A stretch of 64,000 nt of DNA from Desulfovibrio sp. JC010 (lineage in GTDB: Bacteria; Desulfobacterota; Desulfovibrionia; Desulfovibrionales; Desulfovibrionaceae): positions 60,978 to 124,977 of the forward strand of contig NZ_VOIQ01000014.1 in NCBI RefSeq assembly GCF_010470675.1, given 5' to 3'. Position numbers and translations under genes: made by a program. Under the pieces are notes generated by a model. It did not search any database, was not told the DNA's origin, and saw only the letters and a list, made by a program, of their open reading frames with translations. The first letter of the stretch is position 1. Each line of letters opens with the position of its first letter. Of the stretch, positions 36,501-44,330 are shown in pieces.

Positions 36501-38659
36501 ACACTTTCACCCGCGACCACTGTTTCATGGCTGCCTACATAAGCGTTTTCGGCAGTAATAGTGGATTTGTCCGGGTCTTCGTTGTCTACTGTGACAGTCA
36601 GGTTGGCGTGTTCGATGTTGCCTGCTGTATCAGTGATTTCCGCACGAAAATAAACTTTTTCCGCACCGTTGGTACCGTAGCTGCTGGCATCGAACTCATC
36701 ATAGGACCAGCTGCCGTCGGTTTCGGCAGCAATAGGGGTGGCGTTGATGGGAACGGGATTGTCCGTAACAACTCCGTTCTCATCAATATATTTCCCGTCC
36801 GCATTGACAAGGTAGAGGTTAACAAGTCCCTGATTGCCTGCGTTTGTCCCTGTAATCTTTAAATTACCTTCATCAATACCGGATGCGTTGCCGGCTTCGG
36901 CGCCGTGGGTGTAGTTGTCTTCGGTGGTTCCGAGACGTGCGCCGTCGGCTGTGGAATCGCTGTCCGCATCAAGATCAATGGTCAGCCCGTTTGTGGGGGC
37001 TTCGCGGTCGATGGATACGGTCAGGCTGGCACTGGTTGATGTCTCATTGCCAGCCATGTCAGTGGCTTTGACCATGAATTTGTAATCGATATTATTCGGA
37101 ATGTCTGAGTTGGCTACGGTGTAGGTCCAGACATCGTTGGCTGCATCATATGTAGCCGGGCCAAGGTCAACAGTCCCGCCGTTGGCTGTTGCCAGCATGA
37201 CGACGACTTCCCGGGCTTCACCACTGATATTGTCGATAGTCAGGTTCAGTTCTTCTGCATTAGTGATGTGGTCTTCGTTCAGCGGGTCTACACCGATACC
37301 TCTGCTGTTGGACTCATCATTCATGGTAATGGTCGCACCTGTTGAAAAGCCGGTTTTGACCACTACATTCTGAATAGTTTCACTAGTAGCGAGATCGTTA
37401 CCTGCGTCATCTTCCCCGGTAATGGTGAAGTTGTAGGTCCCGTCATTTAGGCCGTTGCCTTCATTGTCTTCAGGAAAACGTACACTCCAGTTGCCGGAGC
37501 TGTTTACTGTAACTGGATCAAGGGTGCCGCTTACAGCATTACCGGCACTGTCCGTTCCCGTATAGGTGATGGTCAGAATGGTGTCTTTTTCACCGGAACC
37601 TTCCAGCAGGGGGCGGTCATCATTGGTATAAATTTTTCCTGCGTCCTGCGCAAAAAGGGTTTTAGAAGTTGAGTCTACTGTTGCATCACCGTTAAGTGTC
37701 GGATTAGTAGTATCTACTTCAACTTTTAAAGTGCTTGATTTGGGAGCAGTATCTGCATTGCCCTCAGCTATCTGGGCAAAATATTCGTGTTCGCCTTCGG
37801 CAGCTCCAGTAACGGTTATTTCATAATTGCCGTCAGCATCAGCGGTGGCCTGTCCGATAGGAGAGTCGGAACCGACTGTATAAATGTTTAGCACAGTTCC
37901 GGGATCAGCAGTACCGACGATTTTGAGGTCGGTTTTATTGGTGATGCCGTCATCTTCATATACAGGGTCGGCAGCAGTGCTTTCAGCTGTTTCAATGCCG
38001 GATTCAGATTCCTGTGAAAGGGCAATCGTCACCTTGCCGCTATTTTCGTTGTTGGCATTGGCGGTGTTGGCTGGGTCGGTCGGTTCCGGTTCCGGTTCTG
38101 GTTCAACTGGATCTGGATCCGGCTCCGGATCATCTGGTTCTGGCTGATCAATCTCTTTCGTTGCGATTGGTTCAGTCTGATCAGGAGTACTGGAAAGGCT
38201 GTTCTGTTCGGCGAATTTTTCAATATCATCGAACATGCGCTGCTGGCTTTTGAGAATATCATCAGTGGGGTCAGTCATGAGCGCGGCCTGAGCGGTCTGG
38301 ATAGGCTCAAGCTGTCCTTCTACGAGGTTTCCTTCTTCAGAGTTGCCTTCCGTTTCGGAAGGGGTGCCCTCATCGGTAACGGCTTCCCATTCGGGGGCTT
38401 CTTCATCCTGCTTGTCCATGTCCAGCATTTCGGAGCGATTGAAGATGTCCTGTGATTCAAGGGCGTTTCCATCGGAGAACTCCATGTTGACCTTTCCGTC
38501 AAGGCTCATGATGTTACCCACAAAGAGGAAGGTCTGTTCTTCATTGGTCTCTTTGTGGACCAGAACAAGGTCTGCGCCTTTGAGAACATAACGGTAATCG
38601 TCCGGGGAGCCCTGAACGCTATATACTGTCGATGGGGAAACTTTTGTTGCGTCAGCCAT
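30530..38659 (-). CDS. Giant repetitive surface adhesin secreted by the type I system (LapA/BapA-like)
   Basis: A 2709-residue acidic protein. The first 75 residues (VYSVQGSPDDYRYVLKGADL onward) look like the N-terminal retention module of LapA/BapA adhesins. An acidic proline linker follows (PEPDPDPVEPEPEPEP, about residues 175-195). The rest is a series of Ig-like domains of about 90-110 residues in which D-x-A-G-N recurs about 15 times and each domain opens near T-D-P/N-P. The C-terminal 200 residues differ and would hold the secretion signal. No glycine-rich RTX nonapeptides were seen. A TAAD near residue 230 is the nearest thing to a LapG-type cleavage site. It lies 3 bases before the TolC gene stop and is followed by the MotB-like gene. 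Role: attachment and biofilm formation, by family resemblance. Confidence 0.9.
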   Translation of the reverse strand: MADATKVSPSTVYSVQGSPDDYRYVLKGADLVLVHKETNEEQTFLFVGNIMSLDGKVNMEFSDGNALESQDIFNRSEMLDMDKQDEEAPEWEAVTDEGTPSETEGNSEEGNLVEGQLEPIQTAQAALMTDPTDDILKSQQRMFDDIEKFAEQNSLSSTPDQTEPIATKEIDQPEPDDPEPDPDPVEPEPEPEPTDPANTANANNENSGKVTIALSQESESGIETAESTAADPVYEDDGITNKTDLKIVGTADPGTVLNIYTVGSDSPIGQATADADGNYEITVTGAAEGEHEYFAQIAEGNADTAPKSSTLKVEVDTTNPTLNGDATVDSTSKTLFAQDAGKIYTNDDRPLLEGSGEKDTILTITYTGTDSAGNAVSGTLDPVTVNSSGNWSVRFPEDNEGNGLNDGTYNFTITGEDDAGNDLATSETIQNVVVKTGFSTGATITMNDESNSRGIGVDPLNEDHITNAEELNLTIDNISGEAREVVVMLATANGGTVDLGPATYDAANDVWTYTVANSDIPNNIDYKFMVKATDMAGNETSTSASLTVSIDREAPTNGLTIDLDADSDSTADGARLGTTEDNYTHGAEAGNASGIDEGNLKITGTNAGNQGLVNLYLVNADGKYIDENGVVTDNPVPINATPIAAETDGSWSYDEFDASSYGTNGAEKVYFRAEITDTAGNIEHANLTVTVDNEDPDKSTITAENAYVGSHETVVAGESVTLTGVIKEGGDDVIVTLYQCDELGNILKDAQGNEIGEISHSKLGSSGVQIVDNHDGTYTWTYAVSGLTHEEVRSYYVKVEDAAGNTSESKVFTFESDLQTAKPVITLDSTTDTGTDGDYITDFEDTEGQVVNLKISGDVDATFKVYMVSNDGTILKEIVLANGDAIKDGSVVPVAASDYFNDGTENAIQFIAVATDNAGNTATSDIYTVLLDDEAPEMPTDGAIELITDTNDTIISTTATTDYRDKTFTNAKTLTLSGSFDDGIDLSGFTNAPTVSAPVVRIYDSASGTKTLVDTVTATKTANGFDWEYTIGNTANANNYISDGDHKFSIEVEDAAGNITVFPANDDTVDIHVDRTAPEITAVLADDAGGDSMDTGLSGDDWITNVDNGLKIDVTITEDDPKSISIVLNGQTYTRPLTTQEINDGKATIDLANPDGNSSTTLNIGADTSNTIKITVEDEAGNVSNTISESLVIDTTDPTGDIKLNDDDNAGDKNDTITTILNPTLEGKTESGAKVELKILEYDANDNLISTINADGTITENGGVTYSATVYADANTGDWEVTPPNLSPGNYKVVAIVTDVAGNTQLIEMSPNTDLVIAPRPDAPTVSLVNDSTPLFFDAADTTDDGTTKFDDASFTVHKSTGTYITMTYWKLDSNGQKEGSGTTLVFNDQADINATQFNTDSLIANGNGLPDGTYTFEFTATDEASDISSTTTISQPITIDQTDPDVTISKIQNGETDITADNGVYLTNTDDPKITITTEADSKVQMIVFKEGDAGYNVADLSDSNNLESFVTANLATLKANSASFNDGTWTAYPSFDSNPEETNYKVVIVAEDKAGNLSAQVVEFHHDNQPPATPEIEIYKDNGSRLTDGHTYEDGTTLQSTNDLTPLLKGKLDDAAGVTTRITIVDTDGNSKVLEASDLAIDSQGYWSYDIGSDPEYSHIRGGTYTATITSTDEAGNSVSDSTKFYIEQDLVSKPTLGLDTDQYTGETDEATNTTYVSVPVLAARDDTPDNPMLTLEGTAIAYSTVDLYDIDGTKINVNPIAVLADGSWSYTFTTNPDDTEPHQYYVKCEEKQSTTFTLVVDNGIEDPKINLGNDTSENENVTNNDWVTSDPTLTGDVEKGSEVSIEATRVYELTADGDDYTYVKDGATVRIAKTSVTDDNSTTKDSKTYLVSDDPADVETYTVSGDNTSDGSYSTNIINLSDNSKLEDGQYLINVTTKDKAGNVSSAEADHVLELDTSTDVPTLELDSGSDSFFAQTTQLDGINVYADLPSDYQAKLATFQTDALTSDSTPTLKGTAEPGASIKITIISGGSPNTFTTTADETTGEWDYTLKSGEALDDGTHTITVTATDAAGNDASNIANETIELKVDSSLTTNADIAVANGTVGHDGGDSQPDTFYTNETDATLVLRGESGAAYVLYCYDEDEDKYVKVDSGTMASNTTYTVQSTDYPDNTLVTENGTVRINDGAHQLEYKLVTVDEAGNAQTSDYTVDVDTADPLPGTQLTYHTDGEYKTVNIDYDPNDSDSRTLDISTNDNKTGFTIQTAADTSRVQLIRPDGSSRFFDVNSAGLATIVLIDSLDKGLDDGDLSYTLKFYDDVNNQSDEHNVTVNLNVDTDPATVDIDLDGDSDRGFNASDDLTSGEVFRFTGEFAGEFNEDGDPDFSNIGYKITISGPDGTYEYTHTAGADGADDPSNTSYIKNISVIGTDDDSGNKAGEYSFEIHDPEHNLANGNYTVSIEATDEAGNTSLASSTEFELYNDDNMKAPSITASYIGNNLTEYKMQNFGDYDDGDKYEIIVHHTDGGSSDPKSSPLDSTRPEFYHKAATDDEYIEVKVVDEAGNESKSYFHDLDDTDLDYTADFDDKLDIDSYTVELTNTTDNSSYTLNTDSWQSSFAQSLTDGNYTLKITGQNDVTGAVAEAEKTFNFTLGDITTTTNQTEIFTAASDSDQDFNGIKEGSGGDSTENSTGEGISVHIEQNEITFEVFDPA

Positions 38660-38661
38660 AA

Positions 38662-40203
38662 TTAGTTACCTTTAGCGGAGTAGAGGGGATTGCTGGTTTC
38701 AAAAGGAGTTTCGTCAAGGGGCAGACCCAGTACTTCGGGCAGTCGTCCCTGTTCGAGAAAAATATTAAGAGATGCCCGTATTCTGGAATAGCGGGCGTTT
38801 ACTTCACGCACAGCCGCACTGGTCTGGCCTTCCCTTGCGGTAATCAGGTCCAGCAGGGTGCGGATACCAAGATCGAATTCACTCAGGTAGAGGCTCATGA
38901 GATTGATACTGGCGTCATAAGCGTCCCGGGCAAGTTCAAACTCTTTTTCTGAGGATTTATAGGCATTGAAAGCGTCGGAAAGGATGTTCTGTACTTCCAG
39001 TTCCGTTGCTTCCTTGGTGGCGATCAGCCGTTTGAGAACCGCTTCTTCCTTCTTTACGCTTTCATCAGTGGCGTAACCGTTGAAGAGGTTCCAGTTGACG
39101 GTCAACTGGCCGTCGAGGGCATTCTCGTAGCCGTCATATTCTTTAAATTCGCTTTTGGCCTGCAACCGGTACCCGAAAGAGGGGTAGTAGTCTGACTCAA
39201 CAGTTGCAACAGCCTGTTGCTGGGATTGAATTTCAGCATCGTAGGCTTTGAGATTGACGTTGTTGACCTTGGCGATTTCGTAGGCACCTTCAAGCGTATC
39301 GGATATTGTCATCTTATTCATGGGAATATCCGTATCCACTCTATTGACCGGCTGCTTGATGATGTTTTCAAGCATCAGTCGTGCGGTTTTCAGCTGCTGC
39401 TGCTGAACCGTTACCTGCGATTCTGTTGAGCGCAGGGAAACTTCCACCTTGCGGGCATCGGCCTTGGAGGAGATTCCCGCGTTGTAGCGTTCCCAGAAAG
39501 TTGTCAGTAGTTTCTGGTAAAAATCCAGAGTGTTGTTGTAGACCTCAAGGGTTTCCTGAGCCTGCATGACACTCAGGTAGGAGTTGATGGTCAGGGCGGC
39601 GATGTCTTCCTGAGTTCTGGCCAGACGGTATTTTGCGCCTTCAGCTTTAAGCTTGGCGCTGTCCACACTGGCATCCAGCCCGCCGAAGTTGTACAGGGTC
39701 TGGGTCATTTCAACTGCGGACTGGCCGTAGCTTGTGGTGTCGGTATCCAAGTTATGCGAGGGTCCGGCCTGCGCGGTGAAGTCTATGCGTGGCATATATA
39801 CACTGCGGGACATACCGTATTCAGCGTTTTTCTCAAGCATGGAGTAGCGCGAAGACGCAACCAGCGGATGTCCGCTGATGGCCAGCTCACAGGCATGGTA
39901 AAGAGTCAGGGCTGTGCTGTTGCTCTCACCTGGAGTGCTTTTCTGCAGTGAAGAACCTTTCTCGCCCGGATCGTCGATCTCAATGACTCTGGGTTTGAAG
40001 TTTTCAATATCTTCCGCACTCTTATACTTTTGCTCTTCATTTTCCAGACCGGAAAGATTGACTGTCTCTGCGGATTTTTCCACGTTAGGCTGGGGAGGAG
40101 TGCCTTCTGTGGAGGGTTCCGCGAAACATACATTACCTTGAAATGTCAGCAGTGCACATAGCACGCAAACTTTTCCGAATCTTTTAATCATCTGCCCTGA
40201 CAT
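38662..40203 (-). CDS. TolC-family outer-membrane channel of the type I system
   Basis: 513 residues from ATG 40203, with GGGTGA upstream and a signal peptide right after (VCVLCALLTFQGNVCFAEP). The longer ORF starts at 40260 inside the preceding gene and is less likely. The mature protein has the two OEP repeats of TolC (ACELAISGHPLVASSRYSM and, in the second half, EIAKVNNVNLKAYDAEIQS) with long helices. It forms the outer-membrane duct for the adhesin exporter, like LapE. It is followed directly by the adhesin gene. Confidence 0.92.
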   Translation of the reverse strand: MSGQMIKRFGKVCVLCALLTFQGNVCFAEPSTEGTPPQPNVEKSAETVNLSGLENEEQKYKSAEDIENFKPRVIEIDDPGEKGSSLQKSTPGESNSTALTLYHACELAISGHPLVASSRYSMLEKNAEYGMSRSVYMPRIDFTAQAGPSHNLDTDTTSYGQSAVEMTQTLYNFGGLDASVDSAKLKAEGAKYRLARTQEDIAALTINSYLSVMQAQETLEVYNNTLDFYQKLLTTFWERYNAGISSKADARKVEVSLRSTESQVTVQQQQLKTARLMLENIIKQPVNRVDTDIPMNKMTISDTLEGAYEIAKVNNVNLKAYDAEIQSQQQAVATVESDYYPSFGYRLQAKSEFKEYDGYENALDGQLTVNWNLFNGYATDESVKKEEAVLKRLIATKEATELEVQNILSDAFNAYKSSEKEFELARDAYDASINLMSLYLSEFDLGIRTLLDLITAREGQTSAAVREVNARYSRIRASLNIFLEQGRLPEVLGLPLDETPFETSNPLYSAKGN

Positions 40204-40237
40204 ATTTTCACCCAACCTATAATAATAACAGCCTGAA

Positions 40238-41323
40238 TTAATTCTTAAGCTGTTTTCCATTCACGGAATTCATGGTTTCAATGCTTTTTTCCAAAGCAGT
40301 GACCATCTGGCGCGATTCTTTGATCAGTCTTCCTGTCAATTCGTTACCAAGGCCGATTTCCTTGGTGGTTTCAAGGGACTGGTCCTGAACAGTATTAATC
40401 GCCTCTGCTGAACGTTGCTGGAGCAGGGTCAGTTTCAGTAGGAATTTGTTCGTGTTTTCAAGGGACTCAAGCAAAGCTTCGTTGTTCTTCTCCAGCTGTG
40501 CGGAAATTGCAGCCATCTGGCTGCCCAGATCTTGGTCAGCGGAAACAGCAGCTCCGGAGGTACCGGATTTGCCTGCGGAGTATTCGGTCTTTTCATTGAG
40601 CCAGTTCTCAACTCTTTGCTTGAGCTGGTCATGCATGCGGCTCAATAAAATGGACAGGACTCCGACAACCGCACTGCCTGCAAGACCGAACAATGATGTG
40701 GAGAATGCGGTACCCATTCCGGCCATGGGGTTTTTAAGCTCGACAATAAGCTGAATCATGACCTGCATGATGGAGGTGTCGCTGGAATCTGTCAGCCCTC
40801 CGGCAAGGGTGGAAAGGATTTCACCCATGGATTGCAGGGTCAGGGTAAGACCGAGGAAGGTTCCCATAAGTCCCAGTAATACAAGGAATCCACCCAGAAA
40901 TGAGATCAGCGATGAGCGGGAAGAAAAATTTTGTTCAAGGCTTTCTATAATGGAACGGCTGTCACTGGACGATTTAACGATCAGGATGCCGTTTTCCTTG
41001 ATGGAACAGCCGATGGAAACAAGCACGTTTCCGAGCAGGCCTTTGTTCAGGTCTTCCAGTTCAAAGGAGCTTTCTTCCGGGTGTTCGCACCAGTCGGTGA
41101 ATTCGGCGAAAAGCTGCATGTCTTTGCGCACTGAAAGAATGTAGCGGAAAGCCGTGATCATGCTGCCGATAAATACGGCAAGGATGATTGAGTTGATTAT
41201 TTCCGAAGTGGCAAAAAGGGTCTTCAGAAAAGCAAAACTGATCACCACGCTGGTAATGACCGCGAGAAGTACGAGTATGGATAAGGTTAAGTAAAGTTTA
41301 TATTTATTGCTGTTGTAAGCCAT
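40238..41323 (-). CDS. MotA/TolQ/ExbB-like proton channel protein, first gene of the adhesin operon
   Basis: 361 residues. Two N-terminal helices (about 12-60), a cytoplasmic loop with an acidic stretch, then the conserved helix pair of the family: FLVLLGLMGTFLGLTLTL and GMGTAFSTSLFGLAGSAVVG. A long coiled-coil C-terminal tail (about 265-355) faces the cytoplasm. The GLMGTFLGL pattern is shared by MotA, ExbB and ZorA proteins. It is 34 bases before the TolC start. With the MotB-like protein of the same operon it could form a proton-driven stator. Confidence 0.87.
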   Translation of the reverse strand: MAYNSNKYKLYLTLSILVLLAVITSVVISFAFLKTLFATSEIINSIILAVFIGSMITAFRYILSVRKDMQLFAEFTDWCEHPEESSFELEDLNKGLLGNVLVSIGCSIKENGILIVKSSSDSRSIIESLEQNFSSRSSLISFLGGFLVLLGLMGTFLGLTLTLQSMGEILSTLAGGLTDSSDTSIMQVMIQLIVELKNPMAGMGTAFSTSLFGLAGSAVVGVLSILLSRMHDQLKQRVENWLNEKTEYSAGKSGTSGAAVSADQDLGSQMAAISAQLEKNNEALLESLENTNKFLLKLTLLQQRSAEAINTVQDQSLETTKEIGLGNELTGRLIKESRQMVTALEKSIETMNSVNGKQLKN

Positions 41324-41500
41324 GTTTGTCGATGTCCTTCAGTTCTTTTATCTGCGAAATAATGCCGGATCGGCACTACATACATAAAAGAAATATAATT
41401 AAAAGAAAAGTTCTAAAAAAAGTTTATAAAACGATTTTTTTAGTTTCGGTCTTGTTTTTTGGGGAATTGCGTAACACTCGATAGTTGAATTTTCATAGAC

Positions 41501-41815
41501 CTAAACGGGGCTTTGCATTCGGCTATAAAATGACCCCAGAATCATTTCCATTTCCTCTTGCGAGGCTGTGGAAAGGAATTTTCTGAATTCATTTTGCGGG
41601 CACCCGGAAATCCCCCCGCACATGCGGCATTGGTGGAGGGAAAAGGACATGTCGCGCACCGTAAAACTGTTTTCGCCCTTAAGCGGGGTAGGACAGGCGA
41701 TATTCTCCCGGCAATTGCAGATGGGATGCGGGACGGCAGCGGGTCTCATTTTATATGAGAAGAAAAAGAATAGGGAGCATAACACCCCGTAGATTTTGGC
41801 AAAGATACGTTTCAC
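41501..41815 (-). CDS. Small membrane-anchored or secreted Cys-rich protein
   Basis: 104 residues with a GTG start at 41815, supported by GGGGAGGGAG 6-15 bases upstream. A hydrophobic N-terminus (IYGVLCSLFFFFSY) looks like a signal or anchor. Cys residues come as CNC, a single C, CRMCGGISGC, which could bind metal or form disulfides. No family recognised. It stands alone on the minus strand, after a 14-base near-palindrome GGGTGTAAACACCC (41888-41901) and an A/T-rich leader. Otherwise nothing is seen between it and the Psd terminator. Confidence 0.6.
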   Translation of the reverse strand: MKRIFAKIYGVLCSLFFFFSYKMRPAAVPHPICNCRENIACPTPLKGENSFTVRDMSFSLHQCRMCGGISGCPQNEFRKFLSTASQEEMEMILGSFYSRMQSPV

Positions 41816-42018
41816 AGACTCCCTCCCCGGATCAGTGAAATAAAATTAAAAGCTATATGTTGTTTTTTTATAGTATTACAGTCGGTTGGGTGTAAACACC
41901 CTGTTTGATGTGTATATAGTTATAATATATCAAACTGAAAGTGAAGTATTTATTAAATTCTACTGCTGATTGTAATAAACTTATAAAACATGAATGTATG
42001 TATGTTTTAACGTTTCAA

Positions 42019-42060
42019 AAAAGTGAAGAAATGTTCTCTGTAAAACAATTCTTCACTTTT
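42019..42060 (-). terminator. Terminator after phosphatidylserine decarboxylase gene
   Basis: AAAAGTGAAGAA (42019-42030) pairs exactly with TTCTTCACTTTT (42049-42060); T-run on the minus strand. Confidence 0.8.
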
Positions 42061-42065
42061 GGTTA

Positions 42066-42968
42066 TCAGAGCTCGATGCAGGATGCAGCTATTGGTTGCC
42101 CCATTTTTATACTGGTCTCAAATCCGTTCGCAGTGTTCTGCAGGATGTCTTCGTCAATCTTCGTTTTTCCCTTTTCAAGCAGCATGATAACTGTTGATCC
42201 GCCGAATTTGAACAAACCTTTTTCCTGACCTTTATGGATCATGCTGTCTGGTGTGTAGCTCTGGATAATGGAACCGACCATGGTTGCGCCCACTTCGCAA
42301 AGCAGGATGTCGCCGGCTGTGTCTGTTTTCAGAGTGCTGTATTCCCGTTTGTTCTCCCAGTACACGCGGAGCATATTTCTGACCGCATAAGGGGAAACAG
42401 AGTAGTATTCACCGTTGATCTGAGTGGAGGCGGAGATCTGTCCGTCCGCAGGGAAATGAAATCGATGGTAATCCACCGGGGCCAGACGGAAAATAAGCAG
42501 TGAACCGCCATTGTATTTTTCGCTGAGGTGTCGGTTTTGTAAAAAATCATCAAGGGAGAAGGATTGTCCTTTTACAAAGAACGAGTCCAGTCTCTCCATA
42601 TTTTTGAAGGCCAGTACTTTACCGTCCGCAGGGGAAACTACGGAGCCGGGAGTGTTGTCAATCGGTCTTGCTTCCGCTTTCAGTTCACGGATGAAAAAAT
42701 CGTTGAATGAAGCATAGTCTTCCATCGGGCGGATGGCTTCACTCATATCGATCCCCAGATCTTTAACGAATCCGGTGATTTTTGCGCATGATTCCGGGCT
42801 GTCCATTTTTCGGCCGTACCATTCGGAGATAAGTTTCTTCTTAACAACGGAGTGCAGGGCCAGTTTGCCCAATGGGTTGTGATAAAGCCATTTGAGCCAT
42901 TGTTCTCCCGGCACGGTCTCTCGAAGAAGGTTTCCGGTTTTGCGGTCAATATATTCTATATAATCCAT
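42066..42968 (-). CDS. psd: Phosphatidylserine decarboxylase proenzyme
   Basis: 300 residues from ATG 42968 (GAGG 6 bases upstream; an ATG 45 bases further up lacks one). Conserved pieces: FNDFFIRELK, VSPADGKVLAF, the PVDYHRFHFPADG active-site stretch, and KFGGSTVIML, where the bond before Ser 258 is cut to form the pyruvoyl cofactor (GGST in place of the common LGST). It makes phosphatidylethanolamine from phosphatidylserine at the inner membrane. Single gene with terminators on both sides. Confidence 0.95.
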   Translation of the reverse strand: MDYIEYIDRKTGNLLRETVPGEQWLKWLYHNPLGKLALHSVVKKKLISEWYGRKMDSPESCAKITGFVKDLGIDMSEAIRPMEDYASFNDFFIRELKAEARPIDNTPGSVVSPADGKVLAFKNMERLDSFFVKGQSFSLDDFLQNRHLSEKYNGGSLLIFRLAPVDYHRFHFPADGQISASTQINGEYYSVSPYAVRNMLRVYWENKREYSTLKTDTAGDILLCEVGATMVGSIIQSYTPDSMIHKGQEKGLFKFGGSTVIMLLEKGKTKIDEDILQNTANGFETSIKMGQPIAASCIEL

Positions 42969-43050
42969 ATTTGCCTCTTGTTTTGGGTGCTCGCTTGGTG
43001 CGTTTGATAGCACTGGAACGGTGGTGCTGCAAGAGGGCTTTCATTAATAA

Positions 43051-43084
43051 AAAAGCGAAGGATTACGGGGAATCCTTCGCTTTT
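43051..43084 (-). terminator. Bidirectional-looking terminator after the nitroreductase gene
   Basis: AAAAGCGAAGGATT (43051-43064) pairs exactly with AATCCTTCGCTTTT (43071-43084), six-base loop; T-rich on both strands. Confidence 0.85.
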
Positions 43085-43109
43085 CTGATTAATTGGCTTT
43101 GAAATCAGG

Positions 43110-43937
43110 TTATTTGACAAGATTAATTTTCGGGGTGCGCTGAACAGTACGATGGTATTGTACTGCAGGACGGCCGAATACCATGGTGTAGCCGATTTCG
43201 TGATCTTCGGGTACGCCGAGCTTTGCGGCCAGTTCCGGGAAGAAGTCATTCACGCACCATTTGAGCATGCCGTCCCAGAGGGTGCCGACGCCCATGGTCT
43301 GGGCCAGCAGGTCGAAGGTGGTCAGGGCGATAATGCAATCTTCTTTGGGCAGGGGAACGGTTTTGGGCGCACTGGCAATGAGGATATGCGGGGCACCGCG
43401 CAGGATGATGTCCATATCATGTTCTTTGAAGGCTTTGTTGGCCATGTTCATATAAATATAGCGCAGGTCTTTTTCATCATATCCGCCCTTGGCAAGCATT
43501 GCATCGAGTTTGGTGTAAATTTCCTTGCGCAGCTCTTCGGTTGCTTCGGCGGTAGCTGTGGCGGTGAAGAACACGCCTTGTGCATTAACCCCGGTGGGAG
43601 CATGAAATGCTGTTTCCAGCAGTTTGGTGATGGTTTTGTCGTCAAGGGCTTTCTTTTTGTACTTGCGGATGGAGCGGCGGCCTTTGATAAGTGCTTCCAT
43701 GGAATGGGCGGTGGGCAGCTCGTACTGCAGTTCAATGGAGTCTGACGGGGCCGCACCCATAATGGAAATGGCCCCGGTGGGACAGATAGCCAGACAGTGC
43801 TGGCAGCGCATACATTTCCCTTCGTCCTGAATTACCGGAAAGTCGCCTTCCTGCATGGAAATGCACATGGGCGGACAATCGGTGATGCATTTGCCGCAGC
43901 GGATGCAGAGTTCTTCGTTTACTTTGAAATTAAGCAT
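43110..43937 (-). CDS. Ferredoxin-nitroreductase fusion protein
   Basis: 275 residues. N-terminal 2x[4Fe-4S] ferredoxin domain (CIRCGKCITDCPPMC and CMRCQHCLAICP, residues about 11-55), then a nitroreductase fold from about 80 (RRSIRKYKKKALDD, binding FMN; FHAPTGVNAQ; GTLWDGMLKW). Such fusions take electrons from internal clusters or ferredoxin to FMN and reduce nitro or quinone-like substrates, or flavin. GAGG precedes the ATG. Single gene. Confidence 0.9.
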   Translation of the reverse strand: MLNFKVNEELCIRCGKCITDCPPMCISMQEGDFPVIQDEGKCMRCQHCLAICPTGAISIMGAAPSDSIELQYELPTAHSMEALIKGRRSIRKYKKKALDDKTITKLLETAFHAPTGVNAQGVFFTATATAEATEELRKEIYTKLDAMLAKGGYDEKDLRYIYMNMANKAFKEHDMDIILRGAPHILIASAPKTVPLPKEDCIIALTTFDLLAQTMGVGTLWDGMLKWCVNDFFPELAAKLGVPEDHEIGYTMVFGRPAVQYHRTVQRTPKINLVK

Positions 43938-44330
43938 GTTTTTTACCTCGTTGGTTATATTTTGCTGAAGCGGACACGCCCCATGTGGAATTAAAAATAA
44001 GATTAATTAAAATAGAGAATTCCGGTCCGGGCCGCATCAGACAAATGTTTTAGATTGTCTGGATAAATCTGTTTTTGGTGTCTGTCTTTTAGCTGTAAAA
44101 AAAAATATTAGCTTATAACTCCCTAATCTGCCACAATTGTCTACTTTTTCATACTACGTAATTATTTTTTGCCTACTTGTGTGTTTTGTGGGTACGCCAT
44201 ATCTTCTCCATACAGTGCTTGAAGCACTTACCAACAAAGAACGAACTATCAGGCATGGCGGGTACACAGGCTAACATTATTTCACCGCCCGTGTCTTGCA
44301 ACTAAGCAAAGTTTTAAGGGAGATTTTGTA
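43938..44330 (+). other. Intergenic region without recognised gene
   Basis: 393 A/T-rich bases between divergent genes. No ORF with support and no clear promoter pair. ATACTA (44151-44156) resembles half-sites in front of hxlR, which might link the two, but a full palindrome is not present. Confidence 0.4.

Noticed and set aside
30530..38659. CRISPR-like or satellite repeats
   Set aside because: The repetition comes from coding Ig-like domains of about 100 residues, diverged at the DNA level, with no constant repeat-spacer unit.
29550..41323. Zorya-type defence (ZorA/ZorB) for the MotA/MotB-like pair
   Set aside because: The partners ZorC, ZorD or ZorE are absent and the pair is embedded in an adhesin secretion operon.
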